A stretch of DNA of 64,000 nucleotides from Candidatus Rifleibacteriota bacterium (GTDB lineage: Bacteria; Muiribacteriota; Ozemobacteria; Ozemobacterales; Ozemobacteraceae). This document shows positions 37,447-45,301 of the stretch, piece after piece (position 1 is the stretch's first letter; each line of letters starts with the position of its first letter). Made by a program: the position numbers and the translations under genes. Below the pieces are notes generated by a model. That model saw nothing but the letters and a program-made list of their open reading frames with translations, searched no databases and was not told the origin of the DNA. The stretch spans positions 1-64,000 of the forward strand of contig JADFXM010000012.1 of NCBI GenBank assembly GCA_015233565.1. Reading direction: 5' to 3'.

Positions 37447-38203
37447 ATTTGAAAAACTTGGATCTGACCGTTATCTAGTATGGGACCTCCTTCGCGAGAC
37501 CGATCCATATTATTTGAATCACCATCTTTTCGATGTTGACTTTTCGCGAATTGAAAACATCAGGATAAAGCGGAAAAATGAAGGAAAATCGGTTCCTTCA
37601 TACGTCTCACTTGCTATGACCGCCTACGCGAAGGCACTTTATCAGTTTCCACGTCTGAACAGCTATTTGCGGCTTTATCCATTCACCCGCCTGGCAATTT
37701 ATCAGGATGTGGACATTTCATTCACTGTCGAAAGAGACTGGTTGGGGAAACGCATTGTACTTCTTGCAGTTCTTCCGACTGCCCAAAACCTTTCATTTGA
37801 TGAAGTCCATGAATTCCTTAAAAAACGCCATTCCGCTCCCCTTGAAGAACTCGACGAATTTGCCAGATACAAAAGACTGTTGAAAATTCCGGTTTTTTTA
37901 CGATGGAGACTTTTTCAGCTGTTCATTAAACCTTTCCCCGAACTCCTGAGGCAATTGGTTGGAACTACTGCATTCACAAGCATTGGACGTTTTGGAACCA
38001 CTCTTACAACTCCCCTTTCTCCGAGAACTTGTACCATGTCTCTAGGGAAAGTCGAGATGCGTCCAAGATACGTTAAAGGATCAATAGAAGGCAGATTATC
38101 GGCTTGGTTAACACTTACCTACGACCACAGAGTCTCTGATGGAGCAGAAATTGCACGAATGGGAGACTGGTTAAAAAATCTGATCGAAAATGAATTGGCT
38201 TGA
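37436..38203 (+). CDS. Stand-alone E2-type (2-oxoacid dehydrogenase) acyltransferase domain
   Basis: 255 residues with the chloramphenicol-acetyltransferase-like fold of lipoate E2 enzymes. The active-site motif DHRVSDGAE gives His231 and Asp235. SLGKVEMRPRYV precedes it, and SIEGRLSAWLTLTYDHR matches the E2 C terminus. There is no lipoyl or subunit-binding domain, so the acyl carrier must be another thiol (CoA or ACP). Next to ketosynthase genes it may move acyl groups between CoA and a synthase. The start lies inside the preceding gene's last codons. Confidence 0.8.
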   Translation: MPYKFEKLGSDRYLVWDLLRETDPYYLNHHLFDVDFSRIENIRIKRKNEGKSVPSYVSLAMTAYAKALYQFPRLNSYLRLYPFTRLAIYQDVDISFTVERDWLGKRIVLLAVLPTAQNLSFDEVHEFLKKRHSAPLEELDEFARYKRLLKIPVFLRWRLFQLFIKPFPELLRQLVGTTAFTSIGRFGTTLTTPLSPRTCTMSLGKVEMRPRYVKGSIEGRLSAWLTLTYDHRVSDGAEIARMGDWLKNLIENELA

Positions 38204-38221
38204 TTTCTCCACCAAAATATT

Positions 38222-38335
38222 ATGAAGAATTTGATGATTAAACCCATTGAGAAATATTTCCCCAGCTATAAATCGGAAATTTGGCAAGCACCTGAATTAC
38301 TTAACTTTCTGGTGAAACCAGATAACAATGATTGA
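38222..38335 (+). CDS. Small 37-residue protein in the operon
   Basis: ATG 38222 to TGA 38335 encodes MKNLMIKPIEKYFPSYK, continuing to WQAPELLNFLVKPDNND. It fits neatly in the 141-bp space between two operon genes, and its composition is coding-like (charged ends, aromatic middle). The SD is poor. No family is recognised. It could be a small subunit or an accidental reading frame. Confidence 0.4.
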   Translation: MKNLMIKPIEKYFPSYKSEIWQAPELLNFLVKPDNND

Positions 38336-38344
38336 GAATTTTTA

Positions 38345-39316
38345 ATGAAAAGTCAAACCTCTGAAAGAAATCCGACAACCGAACAATTCGTTTTTCCTGA
38401 ATACGTCGGAAAAATCATTGATTTTCACGCACATTTGCATCTTCACATAGAGGAATTTATTTCATGCAAAAAAAGGGGAGCCTGCAAAGCTTTAGCGGAT
38501 CCATTACGTCCATTTCTTTTTAGAGCTATCTGGGCGCCGTTCGAAAAGTTTGGTTACCGCTATGTAATTAAATCTGGAAGCCCATTTGAAAAACCGATGG
38601 AACGAATCCTTGCTCGAATTCTTAGAGCGATTCCTCAGCAAAATTCTGATGGTTTAATCACAGCAATGGATTCGCAAGGAATAGGAAAATCTGTTGTCCT
38701 TGCTCTTCCGCCCTTTGTACCGAACTCTGAAATTCTACAAAGCGCTCAGAAATTCTCCCGGCTGATACCCTTTATTTCACCGATTCCCCCATCTGATCCT
38801 TCTGGGCAAATAACAGGTCTTATCGCAAAAGGAGGGAAAGGGGTTAAAATTCACCCCACCCTGCAGGGATTCCAACCTGATTGCGAGTTTTCAATTGAGG
38901 CCGCAAAAACAGCTGGAAGGATAAAAGTTCCGGTTGTCATTCATGCCGGCGGATCAGGTATGCTTTTCGGGAGGCGATGTGCCCCTAAAATCCCCCCTAA
39001 AGCTTTCAGCAGACTAGCCAAAAATGCTCCTGATGCAAAAATCGTGGTCGCCCACACTGGACTCTGGGAAAATGAAGAAATAATAAGAAATCTTGCCAAA
39101 CTGGAAAATGTAACGTTGGATGTCAGTTTTCAGCATCCTGAAATTATCCGGAAAATTTATGAGACTTTTGGCCCAAAAAGAATGATTTTTGGAACTGACA
39201 CCCCCATCGGAAAGCCGGGAATTATTTTAAAAAATCTCTCTAAATGCAATTTTAAAGAGAAAGACCTTGAGCGAATACTTTTCCTAAACGCTCAAAATCT
39301 TTTGTCTCAACAGTAA
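38345..39316 (+). CDS. Amidohydrolase family 2 metal-dependent hydrolase/decarboxylase
   Basis: A 323-residue TIM-barrel protein of the PF04909 type (ACMSD-like). Metal ligands are all visible: H28-x-H30 in DFHAHLH, His200 in VVIHAGG, His237 in VVAHTG and Asp285 in FGTDTP. KGVKIHP (His170) is on the usual strand. Family members hydrolyse lactones or amides, or decarboxylate aromatic or 2-oxo acids without redox chemistry. In this operon a decarboxylase or hydrolase acting on the pathway's acyl intermediate is plausible, but the substrate is unknown. Confidence 0.85.
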   Translation: MKSQTSERNPTTEQFVFPEYVGKIIDFHAHLHLHIEEFISCKKRGACKALADPLRPFLFRAIWAPFEKFGYRYVIKSGSPFEKPMERILARILRAIPQQNSDGLITAMDSQGIGKSVVLALPPFVPNSEILQSAQKFSRLIPFISPIPPSDPSGQITGLIAKGGKGVKIHPTLQGFQPDCEFSIEAAKTAGRIKVPVVIHAGGSGMLFGRRCAPKIPPKAFSRLAKNAPDAKIVVAHTGLWENEEIIRNLAKLENVTLDVSFQHPEIIRKIYETFGPKRMIFGTDTPIGKPGIILKNLSKCNFKEKDLERILFLNAQNLLSQQ

Positions 39317-39387
39317 CTGACCAGACTATGCGAATTTTGTTTAATTTTTTCAAGCGTTTCTGATACTTCCCATTAGCGGAGAAAAAA

Positions 39388-39963
39388 GTGATAAAAACAA
39401 TAGCAGTTGGGTTTGATGAAATAAAATCCAAGCTCGAACCGGATGAATCTCTTGGCATTATTGGCTGCGGGGATTGTGCTGCAGCCCTTGGAACTGGTGG
39501 TACAAAACAGGTCGAAAATTTGATGAACTTTTTGTCACCGGAGTTCCCAGTTTTATTTTCAACCGTCTTCCGCTCTCCATGCGATCAACGGGTTCTTTAT
39601 AGGTTTATTGATTTGCTTCCGAATTTTGAAAATGTTTCAAAAATAATAATGCTGGCTTGTCCAGCTGGAATTCAAAGCTTGAACTCACTTTTGCGAGAAA
39701 GGAATTCCTTTACCAAAGTGATTTCAGGTTTAAAACCAATAGGATTGAACTGGCTTTCCAAAAACAAAACAGACTTTAATGCTTGCAAGTTTTGTACAAT
39801 ATGCGAATTTGATGGGAGTACAACTTTTTGCCCAGTTGCTGCATGCCCTTTGAACCGTTTCGACGGGCCATGTCAAAACCGCAATTACGATGATACCTGT
39901 CCAATTGAGCCTGAAAAAACGTGTATCTGGCTTGAAATTTTTTCCGGGAGATCTGAAAAATGA
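39388..39963 (+). CDS. metV: MetV-like methylenetetrahydrofolate reductase accessory protein (MTHFR_C)
   Basis: A 191-residue protein with a GTG start. The N-terminal region has IGCGDCAAALGTGGTKQVE, as in MetV (MTHFR C-terminal domain) proteins. The C-terminal region is Cys-rich: ACKFCTICEFDGSTTFCPV, then ACPLNRFDGPCQN and CPIEPEKTCIW. That cysteine pattern is expected to bind an iron-sulfur cluster or zinc. In acetogens MetV pairs with MetF so that ferredoxin or NADH reduces methylene-THF to methyl-THF. It overlaps the following MetF-like gene by 4 bp, supporting a complex. The symbol is by analogy. Confidence 0.85.
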   Translation: MIKTIAVGFDEIKSKLEPDESLGIIGCGDCAAALGTGGTKQVENLMNFLSPEFPVLFSTVFRSPCDQRVLYRFIDLLPNFENVSKIIMLACPAGIQSLNSLLRERNSFTKVISGLKPIGLNWLSKNKTDFNACKFCTICEFDGSTTFCPVAACPLNRFDGPCQNRNYDDTCPIEPEKTCIWLEIFSGRSEK

Positions 39964-40607
39964 AAAGAATTTCGGGCAAAATTGAATGGTTGCTACTTGA
40001 ATCCCCTACGGTTTACGAGGAATTCATTCAAATTCTCCCAGAACTTTCGAAGAGAAGCAATGGTTTGATTTTACGATTTGGAGCGGGCCTTTCCCCTTTC
40101 CTTTTTACTGAAAAGATTTTTAAAGCCGGCATTAAAAGCAGTATTTTTATTCATCTTCGTGATACAAATGAAATAGGATTGCTCTCTACACTCAAATCAG
40201 CAGATGCACTCGGAATAAAAAATATTTTCGTTGGCGACCCTCTTCCAGTCACAGCTGCTGTTCCTTTCCGAAAAATGGAAATCTTCAACTTCCTGAAATT
40301 TGCAAAAAATAATGTTTCCCCAAAAACCATCTTTGGAACATGTCTCAAGCTTTCTCACCCTGCAGACCACGTTTTTATGGCCAGAGCTATTGCATCCGGA
40401 GTTACTTTGCTTGCAATCGAAAATGAAAATTTCCCTCCGGAAAGTTTTCCTCTTGAATCCGAAAACCCGCAAAAAAAATTGGAATTTCTTTTTTGGCGAA
40501 ATTTGAATAATCAAACTGCTAAGTCCCAGTTCCCCGAATTACTTGATTTGTCATGCATTTCAAGCGATGACCCTGCTGCCATTCTTAAAGAGATCGATAA
40601 ATTATGA
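39960..40607 (+). CDS. metF: Short MetF-like methylenetetrahydrofolate reductase
   Basis: A 215-residue TIM-barrel protein, shorter than typical MetF (about 290). FIHLRDTNEIGLLSTLKSADALG, then IKNIFVGDPLP, matches the MetF folate/FAD region (usually H-x-x-x-R-N, then GD). KTIFGTCLKLSHPADHVFMARAIASGV fits the later barrel strands. The N-terminal part may be reduced. With the MetV-like protein it should produce 5-methyl-THF, the methyl source for corrinoid proteins. Its stop overlaps the next start (ATGA). Confidence 0.75.
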   Translation: MKRISGKIEWLLLESPTVYEEFIQILPELSKRSNGLILRFGAGLSPFLFTEKIFKAGIKSSIFIHLRDTNEIGLLSTLKSADALGIKNIFVGDPLPVTAAVPFRKMEIFNFLKFAKNNVSPKTIFGTCLKLSHPADHVFMARAIASGVTLLAIENENFPPESFPLESENPQKKLEFLFWRNLNNQTAKSQFPELLDLSCISSDDPAAILKEIDKL

Positions 40608-42517
40608 CAAATTATGACAAAACCTCGCCAAAAACCGAGGTTGCCTCAGATTCAATAGTTGAAGAAAATCTATTTACAAGAAGAACAGATGTAAAAATGT
40701 TCCTAAACGGAGCACTTGCTGTGGCGCGTGGAGCCTATGAAGCTGGAGTCGGGCTGGTAACCACTTACCCGGGATCCCCAATAACAGAAACTTTCGAAGC
40801 TCTTGATTGTCCGGAAAACCCTGATCACCCTCATTGTCACCTATCCATCAACGAACATATAGCGTTCCACCAGGCCATGGGATTCTCTTTGACCGGCGGA
40901 AGATCAATGGTAACAATGAAGCATGTGGGTTTTAACGTCGCTGCTGATCCTGCTCATTACATTGGATATACCGGAGTAAGGGGTGGCATGGTAGTTCTGG
41001 TAGGAACTGACCCGGGAGCCACCTGTTCAACAGGTGAATACGACTTTCGATTTTATGCTTTGCACACCCATCTTCCCCTACTCGAGCCTTCAAATGGACA
41101 AGAAATTCTGGAAATGACCAAGTCAGCTTTTCGTTGGTCAGAAGAGGATCAAACCCCTTACATCATTGCTATTCCCTCTGGAGCCTGCTACGGTGTTGAA
41201 GACATAATTCCAGGAGCCGTTGAAGCACCTAGAAGAGAAGGAAGATTTCTCAATTCACCGGATTATACGAACGTCGGAAGAAGAGCTGTGATAAACCATA
41301 CAAAGCTACTTGAAAAAGTCCGAAAGATTGATGAAAAGACTTTTGACAGAGGCCTTGTAAAATTTTATGGAACCGGAAAAAAAGCTGCAATCTTCACTTC
41401 GGGGTATCATCTTGGGAGAGTCATCGAAGCACTTGAAATACTTGGTATAAAAGATGACGTTCGAATTGCATGTTTCCTGCAAACTTACCCACTTCCAATC
41501 GCCAAGCTTGAGGGTTTCCTCGCGGAAATAGATCAGATACTTTTCATCGAAGATCTCGGTGGATTTCTTGAGACTTCCGCTTCACGAGCCTTACTGTCGT
41601 TTTCCCGAAAGTTTTATATCTCAGGAAAAGACTTTTTCCCTCCAACCGGTGAATTGAGCATTTTGAAAGTGATTCAAGGATTGGATTCATTTTTTGGAAT
41701 ATCCTGGAACTTTCCTTCAAATCCAATTGAATTACCGGAAAGGGAAGGAACTTTCTGTCCAGGTTGCATGTATCGCCCATTTTTTTATGCGTTAACGGAA
41801 TTTCTTTCCCCGGACGATGTCCTGGGTGGAGATATTGGCTGTTCAAGCCTTCCACCACATTTTTCTTCATGGCTCACTTGTATGAATTCCGGAACCGCAA
41901 TTTCCTCGGGAGTAACCCTGGCTCTTAATGGTCAGGCAAAAGTAGTTTCCTTGATCGGAGATTCGACACTTCTTCATTCAGGATTGCAAACAATCATTGA
42001 ATGCGCTTCACAGGACTCAGATCAGATCTGCTTCGTTTTGAACAATCATTGGACTGCAATGACGGGACATCAGGTCAATCCCAGCACTCCTTCAACTGCA
42101 ATGGGGAATCCTCGACCACATCTGGAAATTGAAAGCCTTCTTGAATCATGCGGAGTCAAAAGAATCTGGAAAGCAGATCCAACGCATTTGACCGCTTTCA
42201 AAAAATTCCTAAAAAAGATTTTTCAGGAAAAAGGATTCCGAGTTGTAATCATTGACCGTGAATGTAACCTGCAGGTGAAACGTCGTAAGGCCAAAAAAGG
42301 TTGGACACCCACATTTCAAATTGAACCTGAACGCTGCCATGAATGCGGCCTCTGTTATGAAAAATTTTGTTGCCCTGCAATAATAAAAACTGAAAATGAT
42401 CATTTTCAGATTGACTCTTCTCTGTGCTCAAATTGCGGAGTGTGTTCCGAATTATGCCCTAACGGAGCAGTGGTTGGGGTCCAAATATTTAATTCTTCCT
42501 CAAAGGACCAACTTTAA
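40604..42517 (+). CDS. iorA: Indolepyruvate-type 2-oxoacid:ferredoxin oxidoreductase, alpha subunit
   Basis: 637 residues with the IorA architecture. An N-terminal pyrimidine-binding domain contains FLNGALAVARGAYEAGVG and VTTYPGSPITETFEAL. A middle transketolase-C-like region follows. The TPP diphosphate domain has the GDS...NN motif (IGDSTLLHSG, then VLNNHWTAMTG). Two C-terminal [4Fe-4S] motifs are RCHECGLCYEKFCCPAI and CSNCGVCSELCP. The enzyme oxidatively decarboxylates arylpyruvates or related 2-oxoacids to acyl-CoA and reduces ferredoxin. It requires the gamma-type subunit encoded next, and is oxygen-sensitive. Confidence 0.94.
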   Translation: MTNYDKTSPKTEVASDSIVEENLFTRRTDVKMFLNGALAVARGAYEAGVGLVTTYPGSPITETFEALDCPENPDHPHCHLSINEHIAFHQAMGFSLTGGRSMVTMKHVGFNVAADPAHYIGYTGVRGGMVVLVGTDPGATCSTGEYDFRFYALHTHLPLLEPSNGQEILEMTKSAFRWSEEDQTPYIIAIPSGACYGVEDIIPGAVEAPRREGRFLNSPDYTNVGRRAVINHTKLLEKVRKIDEKTFDRGLVKFYGTGKKAAIFTSGYHLGRVIEALEILGIKDDVRIACFLQTYPLPIAKLEGFLAEIDQILFIEDLGGFLETSASRALLSFSRKFYISGKDFFPPTGELSILKVIQGLDSFFGISWNFPSNPIELPEREGTFCPGCMYRPFFYALTEFLSPDDVLGGDIGCSSLPPHFSSWLTCMNSGTAISSGVTLALNGQAKVVSLIGDSTLLHSGLQTIIECASQDSDQICFVLNNHWTAMTGHQVNPSTPSTAMGNPRPHLEIESLLESCGVKRIWKADPTHLTAFKKFLKKIFQEKGFRVVIIDRECNLQVKRRKAKKGWTPTFQIEPERCHECGLCYEKFCCPAIIKTENDHFQIDSSLCSNCGVCSELCPNGAVVGVQIFNSSSKDQL

Positions 42518-42523
42518 AAAACA

Positions 42524-43108
42524 ATGATAAAGAACATAATAATCACTGGAATAGGTGGGCAAGGAGTGATTCACATTGCCAGCCTTCTGCGAAAAGCAGT
42601 CTTGTACAATGGATATTCACTTAAAGGCTGCGACAACAGGGGAGGAGCGCAACGTCTGGGGCACGTTTCCGCCACGATTCGCTATACAAAAGATCCAAAT
42701 CGCATTTTCGCATCAGAAATTCCTCCTGAATCAGCTAATCTTTTAATCTCCCTGGAAGCCACCGAAGGTTTAAGGTTCTTCCCCACACTTTCCAAAAAAA
42801 CAGAAATTGTAATTTCCAACAGGATTTTCATTCCGACCAATCAGCGCCGAAAACGGCTCCCTTATTTGTTGTTAAGCGATTGCGAAAAAGCATATAAAAT
42901 TGCTTCAGAGCATATTTACTTTTTTGATTTTATTAAATTGGCCACACAAAACTTTGGTGAATCCATTCTTTCCAATTTACTTGCACTTGGAACCGGGCTC
43001 AGTCGGCCAGGATTTGAGGACGTTTCCAAATCGATCGAGACATTTCTAAATGGAAAGTTTCTCGAAGCGTTTTTTTTCGGCAAAGGGCTTATTGAAAGGA
43101 CTTATTGA
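42524..43108 (+). CDS. iorB: 2-oxoacid:ferredoxin oxidoreductase, beta (gamma-domain) subunit
   Basis: A 194-residue IorB-like subunit. The family signature GIGGQGVIHIASLL begins at residue 9, and GYSLKGCDNRGGAQRLGHVSATIR follows. It forms the catalytic heterodimer with the upstream alpha subunit, six bases away. Together they would generate an acyl-CoA such as phenylacetyl-CoA or indoleacetyl-CoA plus reduced ferredoxin. Substrate preference cannot be read from sequence. Confidence 0.92.
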   Translation: MIKNIIITGIGGQGVIHIASLLRKAVLYNGYSLKGCDNRGGAQRLGHVSATIRYTKDPNRIFASEIPPESANLLISLEATEGLRFFPTLSKKTEIVISNRIFIPTNQRRKRLPYLLLSDCEKAYKIASEHIYFFDFIKLATQNFGESILSNLLALGTGLSRPGFEDVSKSIETFLNGKFLEAFFFGKGLIERTY

Positions 43109-43120
43109 AAGGACTTCCCA

Positions 43121-43783
43121 ATGATAATTTATGGATTAATGAAGTTTATTGAGAAAATCCCTGAGAGATACGATAAAACAATGGCAATCCTCTCGCTCGG
43201 CGGAAGAAAAAAAGCTCAAAATTTTATGCTTCAGAAAATTTGGAAGAACGGCAGAATTCTGGACATTGGTTGTGGAACCGGGACTTTTCTTATCCGGGCA
43301 GCCAAAAATGGTGCAATTTGCGAGGGGGTGGATTCGGCAATCCCAATGCTGGATGTCTTTAAAAACCGACTTTCCAAGGAAAATCTGAAAACACAAAATC
43401 GAATCAGAATAAACAATATTAGCGCTTCCCTTCTTCAAAAGAATTTTCCTCCACAATCTTTCGACTTGATATTTTGCTCGTTCATGCTCGGAGAACTTCC
43501 TGAGCTTGTACAAACCAGCGTCCTGGAACAAATTCCCCAATTATTGAAAAAAGGTGGAAAATTGATAATTTGTGACGAATTCTGGCCAGAAAATCCGATA
43601 ACAAGCTTTTTGTACAAGATGTTTTTTGCGATCGCGTTTGTTCCCAACTTTATTTTAACTCGTACGATGATCAGCCCGATAAAAAACATTCCATCAAAAC
43701 TAGCAAAAGTTGGACTGAAGGTTCTCAATCGAACAAAATTTGCAATGGGAGTTGTTTCAGTTCTGGAAGCAGAGATTCTGTAA
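43121..43783 (+). CDS. Class I SAM-dependent methyltransferase
   Basis: 220 residues. RILDIGCGTGTF (about 45-56) is motif I. CEGVDSAIPMLDVF carries the acidic residue that binds the SAM ribose. FDLIFCSFMLGELPE is motif II and KKGGKLIICDEFWPEN motif III, similar to UbiE/Coq5-type enzymes. A hydrophobic helical C-terminal region (FLYKMFFAIAFVPNFILTRT) suggests a lipophilic or membrane-associated substrate. The SD is AAAGG. In-frame ATG 43139 is an alternative start. It is separated from the corrinoid-protein gene by 199 bp without a clear feature. Confidence 0.88.
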   Translation: MIIYGLMKFIEKIPERYDKTMAILSLGGRKKAQNFMLQKIWKNGRILDIGCGTGTFLIRAAKNGAICEGVDSAIPMLDVFKNRLSKENLKTQNRIRINNISASLLQKNFPPQSFDLIFCSFMLGELPELVQTSVLEQIPQLLKKGGKLIICDEFWPENPITSFLYKMFFAIAFVPNFILTRTMISPIKNIPSKLAKVGLKVLNRTKFAMGVVSVLEAEIL

Positions 43784-43982
43784 ACTTAATTTTTCCAGTT
43801 ATGTGTACTGCAAACCTTAATATGGAAGTGCAAAAAACAGTGACTGTTCGTTTTTTAAGCCGTCGGTCGCGAAGTGAGCAGTTGGAAGAACAATCGCCCG
43901 CTGAATGCCCTGTCGTTGAACCGATGGCTGCAAAACGACCAAGGAATCGATAATTCATTTTACTATTGAGAGTCGATAAATT

Positions 43983-45062
43983 ATGACCTTTCATCAGAAA
44001 ATCAGATTTTTTTACCGTCTTTTGCATAGATACAATCCTTTTCGTGCACCTGTAGAACTGATCGAACTGGGCGACCCGAAATCGAATGCCCCTATTTTTG
44101 TGTCAGGGAATTATGAACACACCCTGGAAAGGCTGATCAAGAAACTTTCCGGAATAAGTTGCCGGCTTTTAGTGGCAGACTCGGCCGGAATAAACGTTTG
44201 GTGTGCTGCCGGAGTCGGTGATTTCAACGAAAATAAAATTATCGATGCAATCATCGCGACAAAGCTTCACGAAAAAACGTCTAATCGTGTACTGATCCTT
44301 CCCCAGCTTGCGGCAATAGGAATCAACACGAAGAAACTTCGCGATGAAACCGGTTTCTCCGTTACCTGGGGCCCCGCACATTTTGATGACCTTAACGAAT
44401 TTATTCGCAACGGGTACAAATCTTCTGAGAATATGCGAATTGCAAAATTCCCCTTCCTGGATAAACTTGAAAATGCAATCGGCGTAATGGGGGTTTTCCT
44501 TTTTCCAATTTTACTTGCGTTTTGGTATCCCAGACAGGTATTTTTCTTTCTTTTTTCAATTTCTCATGCCGCTTTTGGAACCTTACTCGGGTATGATTTT
44601 CTTCCTGCCAAATATCCCGCAAATAAAACCCTTTTACTCGCTTTTCTTCAGGGAATAACAGCACCTTTTATTCATCGACGCTTTAAATTTGGACTTACGT
44701 TATTCGAAAAACTCGTAATTGGCATTGTTGCGCATCTGCTCATCGCCATTGACATGATCGGATCAACACCTTTTTTCAAAACTACTATCGAACACTGGCT
44801 TAAAACCGGTACAAATAAGTCCCTTTTTCAGCCTTATCTAACCGAAAATTGCCGTTCATGCGGGAAATGTGTTGAAGTTTGCCCCAAGGGTGTGTTGCGA
44901 AAAACCAGCAACAAAATACAAGTTTTTCTGGAAAGCGAATGCTGCGAATGTCTTGCTTGCGTTAAACAATGCCCGTTTGATGCAATTCAAAACATTGGTC
45001 CAGGTTATAAGGATGACATCAGAAGCCTGGAAAGAAAACCAGTTCGGCGGTCACCATTTTGA
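43983..45062 (+). CDS. HgcA-like corrinoid membrane protein fused to HgcB-like ferredoxin
   Basis: 359 residues. PIFVSGNYEHTLE, GINVWCAAGVGDF, RVLILPQLAAIGIN and GFSVTWGPAHFDDLNEF align with the HgcA corrinoid domain. Its cap helix N(V/I)WCA(A/G)GK holds the Cys that ligates cobalt, here Cys74. The motif's final Lys is Val78. Residues 165-262 form about four TM helices, as in HgcA. The C-terminal domain has two [4Fe-4S] motifs, C290-C293-C296-C300 and C320-C323-C326-C330, like HgcB. HgcB's extra cysteine and terminal Cys pair are missing. The fused ferredoxin should reduce the corrinoid. Methyl transfer is expected; mercury methylation is not implied. It is the last gene of the operon. Confidence 0.88.
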   Translation: MTFHQKIRFFYRLLHRYNPFRAPVELIELGDPKSNAPIFVSGNYEHTLERLIKKLSGISCRLLVADSAGINVWCAAGVGDFNENKIIDAIIATKLHEKTSNRVLILPQLAAIGINTKKLRDETGFSVTWGPAHFDDLNEFIRNGYKSSENMRIAKFPFLDKLENAIGVMGVFLFPILLAFWYPRQVFFFLFSISHAAFGTLLGYDFLPAKYPANKTLLLAFLQGITAPFIHRRFKFGLTLFEKLVIGIVAHLLIAIDMIGSTPFFKTTIEHWLKTGTNKSLFQPYLTENCRSCGKCVEVCPKGVLRKTSNKIQVFLESECCECLACVKQCPFDAIQNIGPGYKDDIRSLERKPVRRSPF

Positions 45063-45262
45063 AAAAACGAGCTGATTGATTTTCAGAATCATGAAAAGAA
45101 AACTGAAAACCCCACTTTAACCAGAAAAATATTCCGTTACAGGCAATTCAAGCTGGTTTTAAACTAAACAGATTTTTCTTCAGTGCTGTATTCATGATTA
45201 AATCAGCAACTCTAATGCCTTTGCCGATATGGCAGTCATGGTCCCAATTACACCATTGCAAC

Positions 45263-45290
45263 CTACCCTGCATGCAAGCATGCAGGGTAG
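45263..45290. terminator. Perfect hairpin between convergent genes
   Basis: CTACCCTGCATGC, AA, GCATGCAGGGTAG: a 13-bp perfect stem with a two-base centre. It lies 200 bp past the corrinoid-protein gene and 12 bp past the GH3 gene on the other strand. TAACATAATTTT follows on the plus strand. It probably serves as a bidirectional terminator. Confidence 0.65.
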
Positions 45291-45301
45291 TAACATAATT
45301 T

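Noticed and set aside
43784..43982. Possible cobalamin riboswitch before the HgcA-like gene
   Set aside because: The 199-bp gap has some pairing potential, but I could not find the conserved B12 box or the core of the cobalamin riboswitch. A covariance-model search would decide.
43983..45062. Calling this a mercury methylation gene
   Set aside because: The motif Lys is changed and the extra HgcB cysteines are missing. The operon points to biosynthesis. Homology does not establish mercury methylation.
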